From Roseburia intestinalis L1-82 (GTDB lineage: Bacteria; Bacillota; Clostridia; Lachnospirales; Lachnospiraceae): a stretch of DNA of 64,000 nt. Below, one piece after another: positions 36,887-49,505 of this stretch; the first letter of the stretch is position 1, and each line of letters begins with the position of its first letter. The notes below the pieces were generated by a model, which had not been told where the DNA came from, did not search any database, and saw nothing but the letters and a program-made list of their open reading frames with translations. The position numbers were made by a program, and so were the translations under genes. The stretch is from the NCBI RefSeq assembly GCF_900537995.1, contig NZ_LR027880.1, positions 4,195,501-4,259,500 on the forward strand, read 5' to 3'.

Positions 36887-36919
36887 TCAAAATCCGTCAA
36901 AATCATTCACAAAAATTCA
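36874..36919. promoter_or_regulatory. Distal FruR operator: five half-sites at 10-bp spacing
   Basis: Plus-strand TCA trinucleotides at 36877, 36887, 36897, 36907 and 36917 end the hexamers CCGTCA, CAATCA, CCGTCA, CATTCA and AATTCA. On the minus strand they read TGAATT, TGAATG, TGACGG, TGATTG, TGACGG at exact 10-base steps. The cluster covers the -35 box and upstream sequence. Confidence 0.55.
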
Positions 36920-36941
36920 TTTTAAAAATTGTGAAATATGC

Positions 36942-37002
36942 AAAAAAACTGTCGCAAGAATCAGTCCTGTTTCTTTACCAGGAAGCTGTTTCTTACGACA
37001 GT
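36942..37002 (-). terminator. Terminator after the histidine phosphatase gene
   Basis: ACTGTCGCAAGAA (36948-36960) pairs with TTCTTACGACAGT (36990-37002) with one G-U pair. The minus strand continues TTTTTTT. Confidence 0.75.
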
Positions 37003-37079
37003 CTTTATATTTTTAATCTAATTTATACTAATCGCTGCTTTTTCACACTGCTTTCCGTGATTGCACGATCATGACCGTT

Positions 37080-37694
37080 TTACTCCCCTTTTTTAAAACG
37101 TGCGATCGCGTCTTTGACGTCATCCGCAAAAATTTCAACCACCTCTGCATTTTTCGTCTTATACCGTATGATACCCATTTCCTCAAATGTCTGTCCGGCA
37201 ATATAACACCGCAATGCCATCAGTACGCCACTGTGCGTTACGATCAACACATCTTCCGTCTCCCGTTCTAAGATCATTCCGAGTGTATCAAGCGCACGCC
37301 TCAGCACTTCATTGTAACATTCTCCATGCGGTGTATGGACATAACGCCTGTTGGCATCCCAGTCCTGATACTCTTTCGCATTTTCCTGCGTAATGCTTTC
37401 CCAGCTTCTGCCTTCCCAGTCGCCCATATCCATTTCCCGCAGACCATCCGCCGCAATACATGGAATATCAAGCGCGATCGCCGCCTCCTGTGCCGTCTGT
37501 GCTGCACGAAGCTGTGGGGATGTATATGCCCGCACAACCTGAAGAGTCCCTTCCTTTTTCCGATCCAGAAGCATGTCCGCAAGCTCTTTTGCCTGCTGCT
37601 TTCCTGTCTCATTCAACGGCACATCTGTCTTGCCCTGTATTTTCTTTTTTACATTCCAGTCCGTCTCTCCGTGACGTACAAAATATAAAATCAT
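37080..37694 (-). CDS. Histidine phosphatase family protein (phosphoglycerate mutase-like)
   Basis: 204 residues. The catalytic RHG motif is at the start, MILYFVRHGETDWNVKKKIQG (His near residue 8). It is followed by LNETGKQQAKELAD, the second Arg in YTSPQLRAAQTAQEAA, the acid residue in LREMDMGDWEGRSW and the second His in VLIVTHSGVLMALRCYIAG. This branch includes broad phosphatases (PhoE), CobC and GpmB-like proteins. The precise substrate cannot be told. It stands alone, with a terminator downstream and an IS66 element upstream. Confidence 0.92.
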   Translation of the reverse strand: MILYFVRHGETDWNVKKKIQGKTDVPLNETGKQQAKELADMLLDRKKEGTLQVVRAYTSPQLRAAQTAQEAAIALDIPCIAADGLREMDMGDWEGRSWESITQENAKEYQDWDANRRYVHTPHGECYNEVLRRALDTLGMILERETEDVLIVTHSGVLMALRCYIAGQTFEEMGIIRYKTKNAEVVEIFADDVKDAIARFKKGE

Positions 37695-37911
37695 TGATTT
37701 CTCCTCTTTTGGGTGATGTTGTCATAAATCAAGTATAAGCAATTCGTTTTGATTTGTCTATGTGAATCCATACAACGGCAGATTCTTCTTGCAATTTATG
37801 ATTTCCCCATGTATACTACATCTATCGCAATTCAATTTTATTTTCATAGAATCATTTTCTGAATACCACTCTTTTCATTGTTACTGTTCAGAGGTAAACT
37901 TGTAACAAAAG

Positions 37912-37951
37912 AACCGATGGTATAGACTAATCGTAGTCAAAACCATCGGTT
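37912..37951. terminator. Bidirectional terminator inside the left IS66 end
   Basis: AACCGATGGT (37912-37921) pairs with ACCATCGGTT (37942-37951), with a nested GACTA / TAGTC stem in between. TTTTCTT follows on the plus strand and CTTTTGTT on the minus strand. It ends the transposase mRNA just past its stop. Confidence 0.75.
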
Positions 37952-37954
37952 TTC

Positions 37955-39634
37955 TTATGCAAATATTTCTGCAATCTCGCGGAACAGATTGGTCTGCTCT
38001 TTTCTGCGCATCAAAACCAGCATGCTCATGCATTTACAGAGATGGTCGATGCTTGACGGACTCCGGAATGACACAGCCTGCGCCTGTTTTCTTTTATATT
38101 TTCTCAGCAGCCGTTCGGCTTCGTTATTCGTGGCAGGTACATTCTTATTATGGAGGAAAAGAAGATGATCTTTCTTATACTTTTTCATCCTTTTGTACAG
38201 GTTGTATCCATCACGGTAGTATTTCCCAGGCGGCTCATAGTCGTATTCATCCCCAGCTATGGACAGGATTGTTTTATAACGTTCTTCAAATTCGGAGACG
38301 GTCTGCGGATCTGGCTCTTCTGATTCAGATAAACCATTCCGGTAATGGATCATTTCCTGTATCAGGGAATGCATCTGCCTGTTCCAGGTACGGTCCTTTT
38401 CGTTGTCCATGCTGTCTTTCAGATAACGCAGTACATGTGCAAGGCATTCCTGGTGGCCGGTTCCATACTTATAAAAGGTTACATCATGATCGTGGACCAG
38501 TGTCCCCTGATAGTCTTCAACGACCGTGCCCTTTATTCCATCGTGTCCCTTTTTGCCCCTGGCAAAATAGAGCACACCGCCATCCGGAACCGCACATACA
38601 AATACATACGAACTTTCCCCGTTTACACAGGCATTGGTACAGTCTGTATGCATGACAGGGGAAAGCAGCATATCGCAGAAAATCTCTTTACGCTGGGATT
38701 CTGTTTTTTGGGCAAATGACCGGCAGAGATTATTGATCATGCCTTTTGATATGTTTATTTTTCCATCTGTCAGATCAGACAAAAACCTGCGGCTTTTATC
38801 AATTGATGTACAGCAGTCATTATTCAGCAGAAACAGGAAAGCACGTAAATTTCCTCCATAGTTAACGTCATCAATGACTCCCTGTGGAAATGGTGCATGG
38901 ATCCGTTCACCTGTTTTGGAATTATAGTACACATCGGCATGATACTCGGTCACATGCACTTCTACGCTGATGTCGATTTTCTGCTTTGTAATGGTTTTCG
39001 ATGTTTTCTTAAAGTCAGGGTCATGGAGTACTTCTTCGGGTGCCGGAAGATAGATTTCCCTTGTCGGGGTGAGTTTCTTTCTGCAGTGCCCCCTGTGTCC
39101 TGGCTGTCCACCGGGTTTCCTTCCTGTTTTTTCGCGGCTGTTGGATATTTTTTTGCGGGCGATAGATTTTGAAGACGGGATGGATGAGTTTTCATAGTTC
39201 CGGTTAATCTGTGCCGTCAGTTTCTGTACTTTTTGTTTTTCATCATCAAGCTCTGTCTTTACTTTGTAAAGTTCCCGTCTCTGGGAAGTTACTTTTTCAA
39301 GGGCGGTGTCGCGCTGTTTTTCTGCACGGATGGCCCTTTTTTCCATCATATCCGCCTTTTTTACTGCTTCGGCGACCATACGGTCGCATTCTTTTTGCAG
39401 CTGTTCAAAAATCTCAAACCATTGATTCCGAATCGTAATGGCATGGCTGTGTTCTTTTGCTACAGCTGCTTCCAGTTTTGCAATTCTGCGTTCCAGGGCA
39501 CGCACCTGTGTAAGGTGCTGTTTTTCCATTCGGATATATTTTTCTCCCGATTGAAAGGCTGCAAGTTCTTCCTGTGCTGCTTTCAGCCTGTATTGAAGTA
39601 CTGTAATGGTTTCAAAAGAATTCCCCATCCCCAT
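37955..39634 (-). CDS. IS66 family transposase
   Basis: 559 residues. Residues 1-145 are coiled coil (for example TVLQYRLKAAQEELAAFQSG). A basic linker SIPSSKSIARKKISNSR and a Gly/Arg-rich segment GRKPGGQPGHRGHCRKKL follow, typical of IS66. The DDE catalytic domain has the first Asp in SPVMHTDCTNACV, the second in LVHDHDVTFYKYG before HQECLAHVLRYLKD, and the Glu in ATNNEAERLLRKYKRKQ. All key residues are present and there is no frameshift, so it may be active. It starts 14 bases after the small ORF. Confidence 0.93.
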   Translation of the reverse strand: MGMGNSFETITVLQYRLKAAQEELAAFQSGEKYIRMEKQHLTQVRALERRIAKLEAAVAKEHSHAITIRNQWFEIFEQLQKECDRMVAEAVKKADMMEKRAIRAEKQRDTALEKVTSQRRELYKVKTELDDEKQKVQKLTAQINRNYENSSIPSSKSIARKKISNSREKTGRKPGGQPGHRGHCRKKLTPTREIYLPAPEEVLHDPDFKKTSKTITKQKIDISVEVHVTEYHADVYYNSKTGERIHAPFPQGVIDDVNYGGNLRAFLFLLNNDCCTSIDKSRRFLSDLTDGKINISKGMINNLCRSFAQKTESQRKEIFCDMLLSPVMHTDCTNACVNGESSYVFVCAVPDGGVLYFARGKKGHDGIKGTVVEDYQGTLVHDHDVTFYKYGTGHQECLAHVLRYLKDSMDNEKDRTWNRQMHSLIQEMIHYRNGLSESEEPDPQTVSEFEERYKTILSIAGDEYDYEPPGKYYRDGYNLYKRMKKYKKDHLLFLHNKNVPATNNEAERLLRKYKRKQAQAVSFRSPSSIDHLCKCMSMLVLMRRKEQTNLFREIAEIFA

Positions 39635-39648
39635 GCCGCGTCCTTTCC

Positions 39649-39822
39649 TTAAATGTTTGTCAGATCATCAATGATTTTTTCTAATTCTGCATTATGTTCC
39701 TCAAGGGATTTGATCAATGAGGACTGGGTTTCGATGACCCTGTGCTGTAGTCCGTTTGTATGCTCAAGACTGCCTATAAGTTCTTCATATGCTTTGAGTT
39801 TGCTTTTATCATCTGCGTTCAT
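39649..39822 (-). CDS. Small IS66 accessory protein (57 aa coiled coil)
   Basis: 57 residues from an ATG at 39822 with a strong AAGGAGG upstream. It begins MNADDKSKLKAYEELIGSLE and ends IIDDLTNI. The middle, IKSLEEHNAELEKIIDD, is heptad-like and acidic. It ends 14 bases before the transposase start, so the two are one transcript. It has no clear similarity to the usual TnpA or TnpB. A role in transposase assembly or regulation is inference. Confidence 0.7.
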   Translation of the reverse strand: MNADDKSKLKAYEELIGSLEHTNGLQHRVIETQSSLIKSLEEHNAELEKIIDDLTNI

Positions 39823-40011
39823 TTGTGCCTCCTTAAGTATAGGATAAGTATAGCAGAAACAGGGACGAATGGGAAATCGGACGAATTACGGGACTGGCAG
39901 AATGACGGTGGATAACCGGCAGAAAAATGAAAGAAGCAGGAGTGGAAATCCGTATTCCAGCCATGTAAAAGCAGGAAAACATGCAGGTACTGTTTATAAT
40001 TTCAAAAGAAA

Positions 40012-40054
40012 AAGCAGGATTCGGAAGTCGTTAACGAGACTTCCCATCCTGCTT
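40012..40054 (-). terminator. Insulator-type terminator inside the right IS66 end
   Basis: AAGCAGGA and GGAAGTC pair with GACTTCC and TCCTGCTT around a GTTAACGA loop. On the minus strand the stem is followed by TTTTTCTTTT. Because it lies upstream of the transposase, it would stop transcription entering from flanking DNA. The remaining bases of 39823-40200 hold the IS end and the leader of the next gene. Confidence 0.7.
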
Positions 40055-40200
40055 GAGTTTATCCACAAATATATTTTTTTAAATTTCGTCAGTTTTTACA
40101 ATGGTCTGAACAGTAACTTTCATTCCGGCATTTCGCCAGCTATTTCAGAAAACTATTGTGAAAAACACCTAAATTTTTTATAATTAAAGGAGAAAACTAC

Positions 40201-41316
40201 ATGGGGAAAAACAAAAGAAAACGCAGTCACACAAAACATGTTTTTGTGCAGAAGAAGTACCGGGATGCCTTATTCCGCAGAATTTTTAATGAGAAACCGG
40301 TTTTGCTGGAACTGTACAATGCCCTGAATCAGACAGATTACGATGATGCAGATGAACTGATCTTTTACACGATCGATGATGTGATCTATCTCGGATATAA
40401 AAATGATGTATCATTTATTGTCCGTGGTACATTAAATCTGTATGAACACCAGAGTACCTTAAACCCAAACATGCCGATCCGCGGACTGATCTATTTCGGC
40501 AAACAGTATGAAAGCTATATCAAACAAAATAACCTGAACATTTAGGGGAAAAAACTGCTTTCACTGCCGTTTCCCCAGTTTGTTATTTTTTATAATGGGG
40601 TTGAACCGTTGGAAGATAATAAAGATTACATAGAGCTGCATCTTTCAGATGCGTTTATATGTGCTGAATCAAACCACCTGACAACAGATGCTGCATCCAG
40701 ACAGCCAGTCGTCACTACCGATATTCCTGTTTCTGATATTGATGTCCCTGACTCCGCTGCGCAAAATACGTCCAGCGCCATCGGCACCCGCCCCTGCTTA
40801 GAGTGCACTGCGAGGGTTTACAACATTAATTACGGACACAATCAGGAACTGATGGCACGATGCCGGACTTTAGAGGAATATTCCATTCTGATCGGCAGAA
40901 TTTCTTCGAAGGTCAGAACCGGTATTCCATTAGAACAGGCAGCGGATGCCGCTGTACAGGAATGTATCAGGAACGGTATCCTAAAGGATTTTCTTATCAA
41001 ACACAGATCGGAGGTCGTTGGTATGTTATTGGAAGAATTCGATATGGATGAGTATATTAAGATGGAACGCAGGGACAGCTATGCGGATGGACATGAGGAT
41101 GGCTTAGCGATGGGTTTAGCGGAGGGTTTAGCGGAGGGCAAACGTCTTGAGCAATTACACATCATCCACAACATGTTCCAGGAAAATATTCCTGCACAAA
41201 GCTGTGCTAAACTGCTTAACAAGGATACTGCTTTTATTGATAAAGTATATTCACTGTGCCAGGCTCACCCTGACTGGTCAGATGAAGATCTTTACAATTC
41301 ACTAAAAGAAAATTAA
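40201..41316 (+). pseudogene. Rpn/YhgA-type nuclease gene interrupted by an in-frame TAG
   Basis: A 371-codon frame is broken only by TAG at 40543-40545. The part before it starts MGKNKRKRSHTKHVFVQKKY and contains the PD-(D/E)XK nuclease core (DDVIYLGYKNDVSFIV, LYEHQSTLNPNMPIRGLIYF). The same frame continues GKKLLSLPFPQFVIFYNGVE, then the helical C-terminal half, with the GLAMGLAEGLAEGKRL repeat usual for this family. The family normally has a Tyr before GKKL, so TAT or TAC to TAG is the likely mutation. AAAGGAG precedes the first ATG. A downstream restart is possible at the TTG at 40609, but the nuclease core would then be split. Confidence 0.85.
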
Positions 41317-41366
41317 ACTCATTATTTCAAACAACAGACTACACACTCCACGCATATTCTATTTTC

Positions 41367-41416
41367 AAAAACACCTGTAATTACATGCCCAACAACATAT
41401 AATTACAGGTGTTTTT
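41367..41416. terminator. Bidirectional terminator, 17-bp perfect stem
   Basis: AAAAACACCTGTAATTA (41367-41383) pairs perfectly with TAATTACAGGTGTTTTT (41400-41416). It serves the Rpn-type gene on the plus strand and the MATE gene on the minus strand, whose stop is at 41418. Confidence 0.85.
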
Positions 41417-41417
41417 A

Positions 41418-42746
41418 TTACTGAAATATTTCTTTTTTACAGATCACATAGGAAATCCCTGCCACAACCACTTCCGTGATCCAGAACGCATGCCAGACGC
41501 CCGCAGCCCCCAATATTTTACTCAAAATAAATGCCAATGGTAAAATAACTGCTATGTACCTGAGCACAGAAATTACCAACGATTCTTTTCCCTTTCCCAG
41601 TCCTTCCAACGCACCTGATACCGTGACGGAGACCGATGACGCAATAAATCCAATGCTGATCAGACGAAGCGCCTCTTTTCCAAATTGTATCGTCTCCGGA
41701 TTACTGGTAAACAATCCAATGAGCGTCTGCGGCACTGCCATACAAAGTATCGTTCCGATTACCATGACCCCCGCGATCAATACCAGCGCTGACCGGAAAA
41801 TTTCTCTGACACGCTTTGACTCTCCCGCACCGTAGTTATATCCGATCAGAGGACGCATCCCCTGCACGACACCATTTCCTGTCAGATATAAAAATGTCTG
41901 TAATTTAAAATAAGCCCCAAGTACAAGTACATAGCTGGCAGAATAAACCGCAAGAATCGCATTTAATGCAGAGACCTGTACAGACGGCAGCGCGATGCTC
42001 AATGTTGCCGGGACACCGATCGAATACATTTTCCTGCTAAGTTCCGCTTCCGGTTTCATATCTTTCCATCTTATCTTTACCGGAATCGGTTTAAAAAAAT
42101 AAAACAGCAGATAGCTGACAAGAGAAGCCATCTGACCGATCCCGGTTGCGATAGCAGCTCCCCGGATCCCCATTTCAGGAAAGAAACCAATTCCAAATAT
42201 CATAAAAGGATCTAAGATAATATTGGTCACACAGCCGATCAGCATACAAAGCATGGACGTTTTCATGCGCCCTGCCGACTGAAAAATCTTTTCAAAACAA
42301 AGACCTGCCGCATTGGGTACTGCAAAAAGAAATACGATCTGCGCATATGCCGCGCCCATGTCTATGATCGACCTTTTATCTGTAAACATGGCAAGAAAAG
42401 GTGCTGCGGCTGCAATACAGACTACCGCTAAGATCAGTCCGTGGATCATATTAAAAAGTGTTCCCAGCGACGCTGCTTTATCCGCCGTGTTCTGCTTTTG
42501 TGCTCCAAGAAAATATGCGATTGTCGCATTGATTCCGATTGCAAATCCGATAACAACTGCATTGACCAGATTCTGCAATGGGAACACCAAAGAAAGTGCC
42601 GTCATCGCATCTTCGCTGATGCGCGCCACAAAATAACTGTCAATGATATTGTAGAGCGCATTGACTAACATGGAAAATGTCATTGGCAATGCCATGGAGA
42701 TCACAAGCGGCATGACCGGTTTTTCTTTCATAAAATTCTGGTTCAT
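41418..42746 (-). CDS. MATE family efflux transporter
   Basis: 442 residues with about twelve hydrophobic segments in two homologous halves. The start MPLVISMALPMTFSMLVNALYNIIDSYFVARISEDAM is typical of the MATE family, with the conserved aromatic-Asn-x-x-Asp pattern in TM1 and AIAYFLGAQ-like turns. The second half begins KMYSIGVPATLSIALPSV and includes GMRPLIGYNYGAGESKRV. It should export cationic compounds using a Na+ or H+ gradient. No regulator is adjacent. The start codon is the ATG at 42746. Confidence 0.92.
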   Translation of the reverse strand: MNQNFMKEKPVMPLVISMALPMTFSMLVNALYNIIDSYFVARISEDAMTALSLVFPLQNLVNAVVIGFAIGINATIAYFLGAQKQNTADKAASLGTLFNMIHGLILAVVCIAAAAPFLAMFTDKRSIIDMGAAYAQIVFLFAVPNAAGLCFEKIFQSAGRMKTSMLCMLIGCVTNIILDPFMIFGIGFFPEMGIRGAAIATGIGQMASLVSYLLFYFFKPIPVKIRWKDMKPEAELSRKMYSIGVPATLSIALPSVQVSALNAILAVYSASYVLVLGAYFKLQTFLYLTGNGVVQGMRPLIGYNYGAGESKRVREIFRSALVLIAGVMVIGTILCMAVPQTLIGLFTSNPETIQFGKEALRLISIGFIASSVSVTVSGALEGLGKGKESLVISVLRYIAVILPLAFILSKILGAAGVWHAFWITEVVVAGISYVICKKEIFQ

Positions 42747-42849
42747 TTTTCATTCCTTTCGTTTCATGACATGAGGACACATCGTGGTTTCAGACTTCTT
42801 AATTGGCAGATTCCACAAAACCGGGACTGCTTATGTGCAATCTGACAAC

Positions 42850-42892
42850 AAAAAAACGCCACACAGTTGCAAATCATTGCAGCTGTGTGGCG
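42850..42892 (-). terminator. Terminator of the ATP synthase operon
   Basis: CGCCACACAGTTGCA (42857-42871) pairs with TGCAGCTGTGTGGCG (42878-42892) with one G-T pair. On the minus strand it is followed by seven T. About 95 bases after the atpC stop. Nothing else is seen in 42747-42986. Confidence 0.85.
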
Positions 42893-42986
42893 AAAAATAG
42901 AGTTCATCACTCAAGAAAAGTCCACTCCATAAAATGGTTTTGGAACTATATTATAACCAGTAAATTTTATTTCTGTCAAGTAAATC

Positions 42987-43397
42987 TTATTTTGCAATAT
43001 CAATACGCACCAGTGCTTTGCGAAGTGCAAATTCAGCACGTTTGACATCGATTGCCTCTGTCCGGTGGGCAAGCCGTTCCTCGGCACGCTGACGCGCAGC
43101 TTCAGCACGGTTCTTGTCGATCTCATTCGGCCACTCTGCAATCTCTGCGAGAAGTGTTACCTTATCCGGCAGAATTTCCGCAAAGCCGGAATGTACTGCC
43201 GCGATCACGTCATCTTCACCCGTCTTGTGGATCTTTACGATGCCGGGTGCTAACACGGTCGTGAGCGGAATATGCTTTTTATACACACCGATCTCACCGG
43301 AGGCAGTGGTAAACTCGATCATATCACCCTCACCTGTATAAAAAACACGATCCGGCGTAATGATCTCTACCTGAAAGAGTCTGTTTTCTTCTGCCAT
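42987..43397 (-). CDS. atpC: F1Fo ATP synthase epsilon subunit
   Basis: 136 residues from the ATG at 43397 (GGAGG six bases upstream). The beta-sandwich domain holds LFQVEIITPDRVFYTGEGDM and IGVYKKHIPLTTVLAPGIVKI. The C-terminal helical hairpin (EWPNEIDKNRAEAARQRAEE and on) is full length. It couples the gamma stalk and inhibits ATP hydrolysis. Last gene of the atp operon, 15 bases after atpD. Confidence 0.96.
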   Translation of the reverse strand: MAEENRLFQVEIITPDRVFYTGEGDMIEFTTASGEIGVYKKHIPLTTVLAPGIVKIHKTGEDDVIAAVHSGFAEILPDKVTLLAEIAEWPNEIDKNRAEAARQRAEERLAHRTEAIDVKRAEFALRKALVRIDIAK

Positions 43398-43412
43398 ACA
43401 CACCCTCCATTA

Positions 43413-44852
<1,440 letters not shown>

Positions 44853-44887
44853 TTATTCGATTGCAGATTACCTGCAGCTTCATCTGC

Positions 44888-45751
44888 TTATCCAGAGATT
44901 GCCGACGCACCGGCAATGATCTCTGTTAATTCCTGTGTAATCGAGCCCTGACGTGCCCGGTTATATTTGAGCGTCAGATCACTGATCATATCCTCTGCAT
45001 TGCTCGTTGCAGAATCCATCGCCTGCATTCTCGCACCGTTTTCACTGGCAACTGCCTCCACGAGTGCACCATAAAACAGGCTTGTAACGTATTTTGGAAT
45101 GATCATATCAAGTGCTTCTGTCTCATTCGGCTCATAATTCATCAGAACATTTGCCTCTGCTGCTGCGCCGAGTTCTTCTTCATCAAACTCGATCGGAAGC
45201 AGCTTCATCAGCTTCGGTTCGTGTACGACTGTATTTTTAAAATGTGTATACACAAGATAAATCTCGCCGATCGTGCCATTGGTATAATCCGCAAGCACCT
45301 TCTTGCAGAGTTCTGCCGCATCATCATAAGACGGGGACTCAATGATATAGGAGTCATCCTCTTTGATATGATAGCCGCGGCGTTCTAATACCTCGCGTCC
45401 CTTTCCACCGATGGCATAGATCTCTACATCATCTTTGGAAAAGTCACTTCCCGTAACCAGCTTGATCAGGTTGGAGTTGTATCCACCGGCAAGTCCACGG
45501 TTGGATGTGATCACAACGATCGCTTTCTTTGTGGAAGTACCTTTTTTCAGATATGGATGATCGATCCCACCTGATCTTGCAAGCATGGAAGTAACGGTCT
45601 GGTACATATAGTTCGAATATGGATTCGTCTGTTCTGCCCTGCTTTTTGCTTTCTGCAGTTTTACGGTTGAAACAAGCTTCATGGCTTTTGTGATCTGCTG
45701 CGTACTCTGTATGCTGCTTTTTCTTCGTTTAATGTCCCTCATTGAGGCCAT
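44888..45751 (-). CDS. atpG: F1Fo ATP synthase gamma subunit
   Basis: 287 residues. N- and C-terminal coiled-coil helices form the rotor shaft: MASMRDIKRRKSSIQSTQQI (then TKAMKLVSTVKL) at the start and NAEDMISDLTLKYNRARQGS near the end, with ITSNRGLAGGYNSNLIKLV in the central domain. AAGGAGGAAG precedes the ATG. It follows atpA with a 42-base gap. Confidence 0.97.
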   Translation of the reverse strand: MASMRDIKRRKSSIQSTQQITKAMKLVSTVKLQKAKSRAEQTNPYSNYMYQTVTSMLARSGGIDHPYLKKGTSTKKAIVVITSNRGLAGGYNSNLIKLVTGSDFSKDDVEIYAIGGKGREVLERRGYHIKEDDSYIIESPSYDDAAELCKKVLADYTNGTIGEIYLVYTHFKNTVVHEPKLMKLLPIEFDEEELGAAAEANVLMNYEPNETEALDMIIPKYVTSLFYGALVEAVASENGARMQAMDSATSNAEDMISDLTLKYNRARQGSITQELTEIIAGASAISG

Positions 45752-45793
45752 AACAACTTCCTCCTTTTTTTGGCGAAGTCCTGCTTGTTACGC

Positions 45794-47852
<2,059 letters not shown>

Positions 47853-47865
<13 letters not shown>

Positions 47866-48377
47866 GTCGAATCACCCATTTCTTTCAATGTTTCTTCTAC
47901 CAGCGTATCCTGCACGGTCGCATCGATATTTGCTGCAACAACTTTTGCCGCCATCATGGATGCAACTGTGATCATTTCCTGTTTTACTTCATCCATTGCA
48001 CGCTTCTTAGAAAGCTCTGCTTCTTCGTTGGCTCTCTTTATGATGCGCGCCGCTTCTTCTTTTGCGTCACTCTCAATGCGGGCTGCATTTTTCTGCGCCG
48101 TCTTGCGGGCCTCGCTTAAGATCTGCTCTGCCTCTTTATCGACTTCTTTTAACTTCGCATCATATTCTGCTTTGAGTGCTGCTGCGTCCTGTTTGTCCGT
48201 TTCTGCAGTCTTAATATCGGCTGCGATACGGTTCTTTCTGTCATTCAGCAGCTTGCGTGCCGGTTCAAACAGCATCTTGGACATGAATAAAAATAAGAAA
48301 AATACTGCTAACGCCATCAAAACCACATCATGCAGTAACTGAAAATCCAGTCCAAAAAGTCTTGTCATTTCCTCCAA
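47853..48377 (-). CDS. atpF: F1Fo ATP synthase b subunit
   Basis: 174 residues. One N-terminal membrane helix (VVLMALAVFFLFLFMSKMLF) then a long charged coiled coil through the rest. The start is most likely TTG at 48377, because AAAGGAGG lies seven bases upstream. The ATG nine bases later has GGAGG only two bases away, too close to use. Forms the peripheral stalk. Overlaps atpH by 13 bases. Confidence 0.93.
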
Positions 48378-48427
48378 GGTTCGGCCTCCTTTCCAATTTT
48401 TTTATTCCAAGAATGGAGCGCCATTCA

Positions 48428-48751
<324 letters not shown>

Positions 48752-48754
48752 TTA

Positions 48755-49492
48755 TTATTCTTGTTCGTAGTTCTGACCAATGTATGTCATTGTCAACATA
48801 CAGAATACATACGTCTGAATTGCTCCTGAGAACAAGTCAAAGTATACATGGAGTGCTGCCGGCCAGATGATTGCTATTTTGCTCAGCAGTCCATAAACCA
48901 GTGCCATCATAACGGTTCCTGACAATACGTTTGCGAAAAGACGCAAGGACAATGAAATCGGCACTGCGATCTCACTGATCACATTAATCGGAAACCAGAT
49001 TGGCAGCCATGGCGGCAATGGGGAACACATATCTGTCCAGATCTGCCTGATCGGCAGATTCTTAAACTGCGTGATATGGATCAGGAAGAATGTAATAAGA
49101 CCAAGTGCCAGTGTCGTACCATAGTCAGCCGTTGGTGGTCTTAATCCAAACAGACCTGAGATATTACTCATAAGAATAAAGATAAAAATGGTACTGATAT
49201 AGTTGACAAACTTCGGTGCTGCCACTTTTCCCATGGTGCCGTTTACCATGTTATCCAGCATTTCTACCATCAGCTCGATAACATTCTGAAATCCCCCGGG
49301 GATCTCCTTTGCATGTTTGATCGCCCGGTTTCCTGCAATGGCAAGCGCCATCATAAGAAGCATAACGATCAATATGCAGACATGTGATGTCGTAATCCAG
49401 ACTTTGTGTCCGAAGATCTCATACTGAACGATACCATGTATCATAAAGTCGATGTTTTCGGCTCCGGATGACATCAGAATTGCGTGATTCAC
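48755..49492 (-). CDS. atpB: F1Fo ATP synthase a subunit
   Basis: 245 residues from GTG at 49492, with GGAGG seven bases upstream and 13 bases after the previous stop; longer in-frame starts would overlap that gene. About six membrane segments. The key Arg for ion transfer is in ISLSLRLFANVLSGTVMMAL near residue 185. FHVCILIVMLLMMALAI-like N-terminal helix and GLFGLRPPTADYGTTLALGL match bacterial a subunits. It forms the ion channels next to the c ring. Confidence 0.94.
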   Translation of the reverse strand: MNHAILMSSGAENIDFMIHGIVQYEIFGHKVWITTSHVCILIVMLLMMALAIAGNRAIKHAKEIPGGFQNVIELMVEMLDNMVNGTMGKVAAPKFVNYISTIFIFILMSNISGLFGLRPPTADYGTTLALGLITFFLIHITQFKNLPIRQIWTDMCSPLPPWLPIWFPINVISEIAVPISLSLRLFANVLSGTVMMALVYGLLSKIAIIWPAALHVYFDLFSGAIQTYVFCMLTMTYIGQNYEQE

Positions 49493-49505
49493 TCTCTCAC
49501 CTCCC

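Larger units (their letters stand above)
37880..40117 (-). mobile_element. IS66-family insertion element, complete, 2238 bp
   Basis: Terminal inverted repeats: GTTACTGTTCAGA at 37880-37892 and its exact complement TCTGAACAGTAAC at 40105-40117, with weaker similarity further in. The element is directly flanked on both sides by TTTCATT (37873-37879 and 40118-40124), seven of the eight bases expected for an IS66 target duplication. It carries the transposase (37955-39634) and a small upstream ORF (39649-39822). Hairpins lie inside both ends. The classic IS66 tnpA and tnpB genes are absent, as in the short IS66 branch. The insertion lies between genes. Confidence 0.9.

Noticed and set aside
37957..38655. 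232-codon plus-strand frame opposite the IS66 transposase
   Set aside because: Complementary shadow of the transposase, no start signal, unlikely composition.
40609..41316. C-terminal half of the Rpn-type gene as a separate gene
   Set aside because: It continues the upstream frame exactly, lacks a ribosome site and starts within a conserved family segment.
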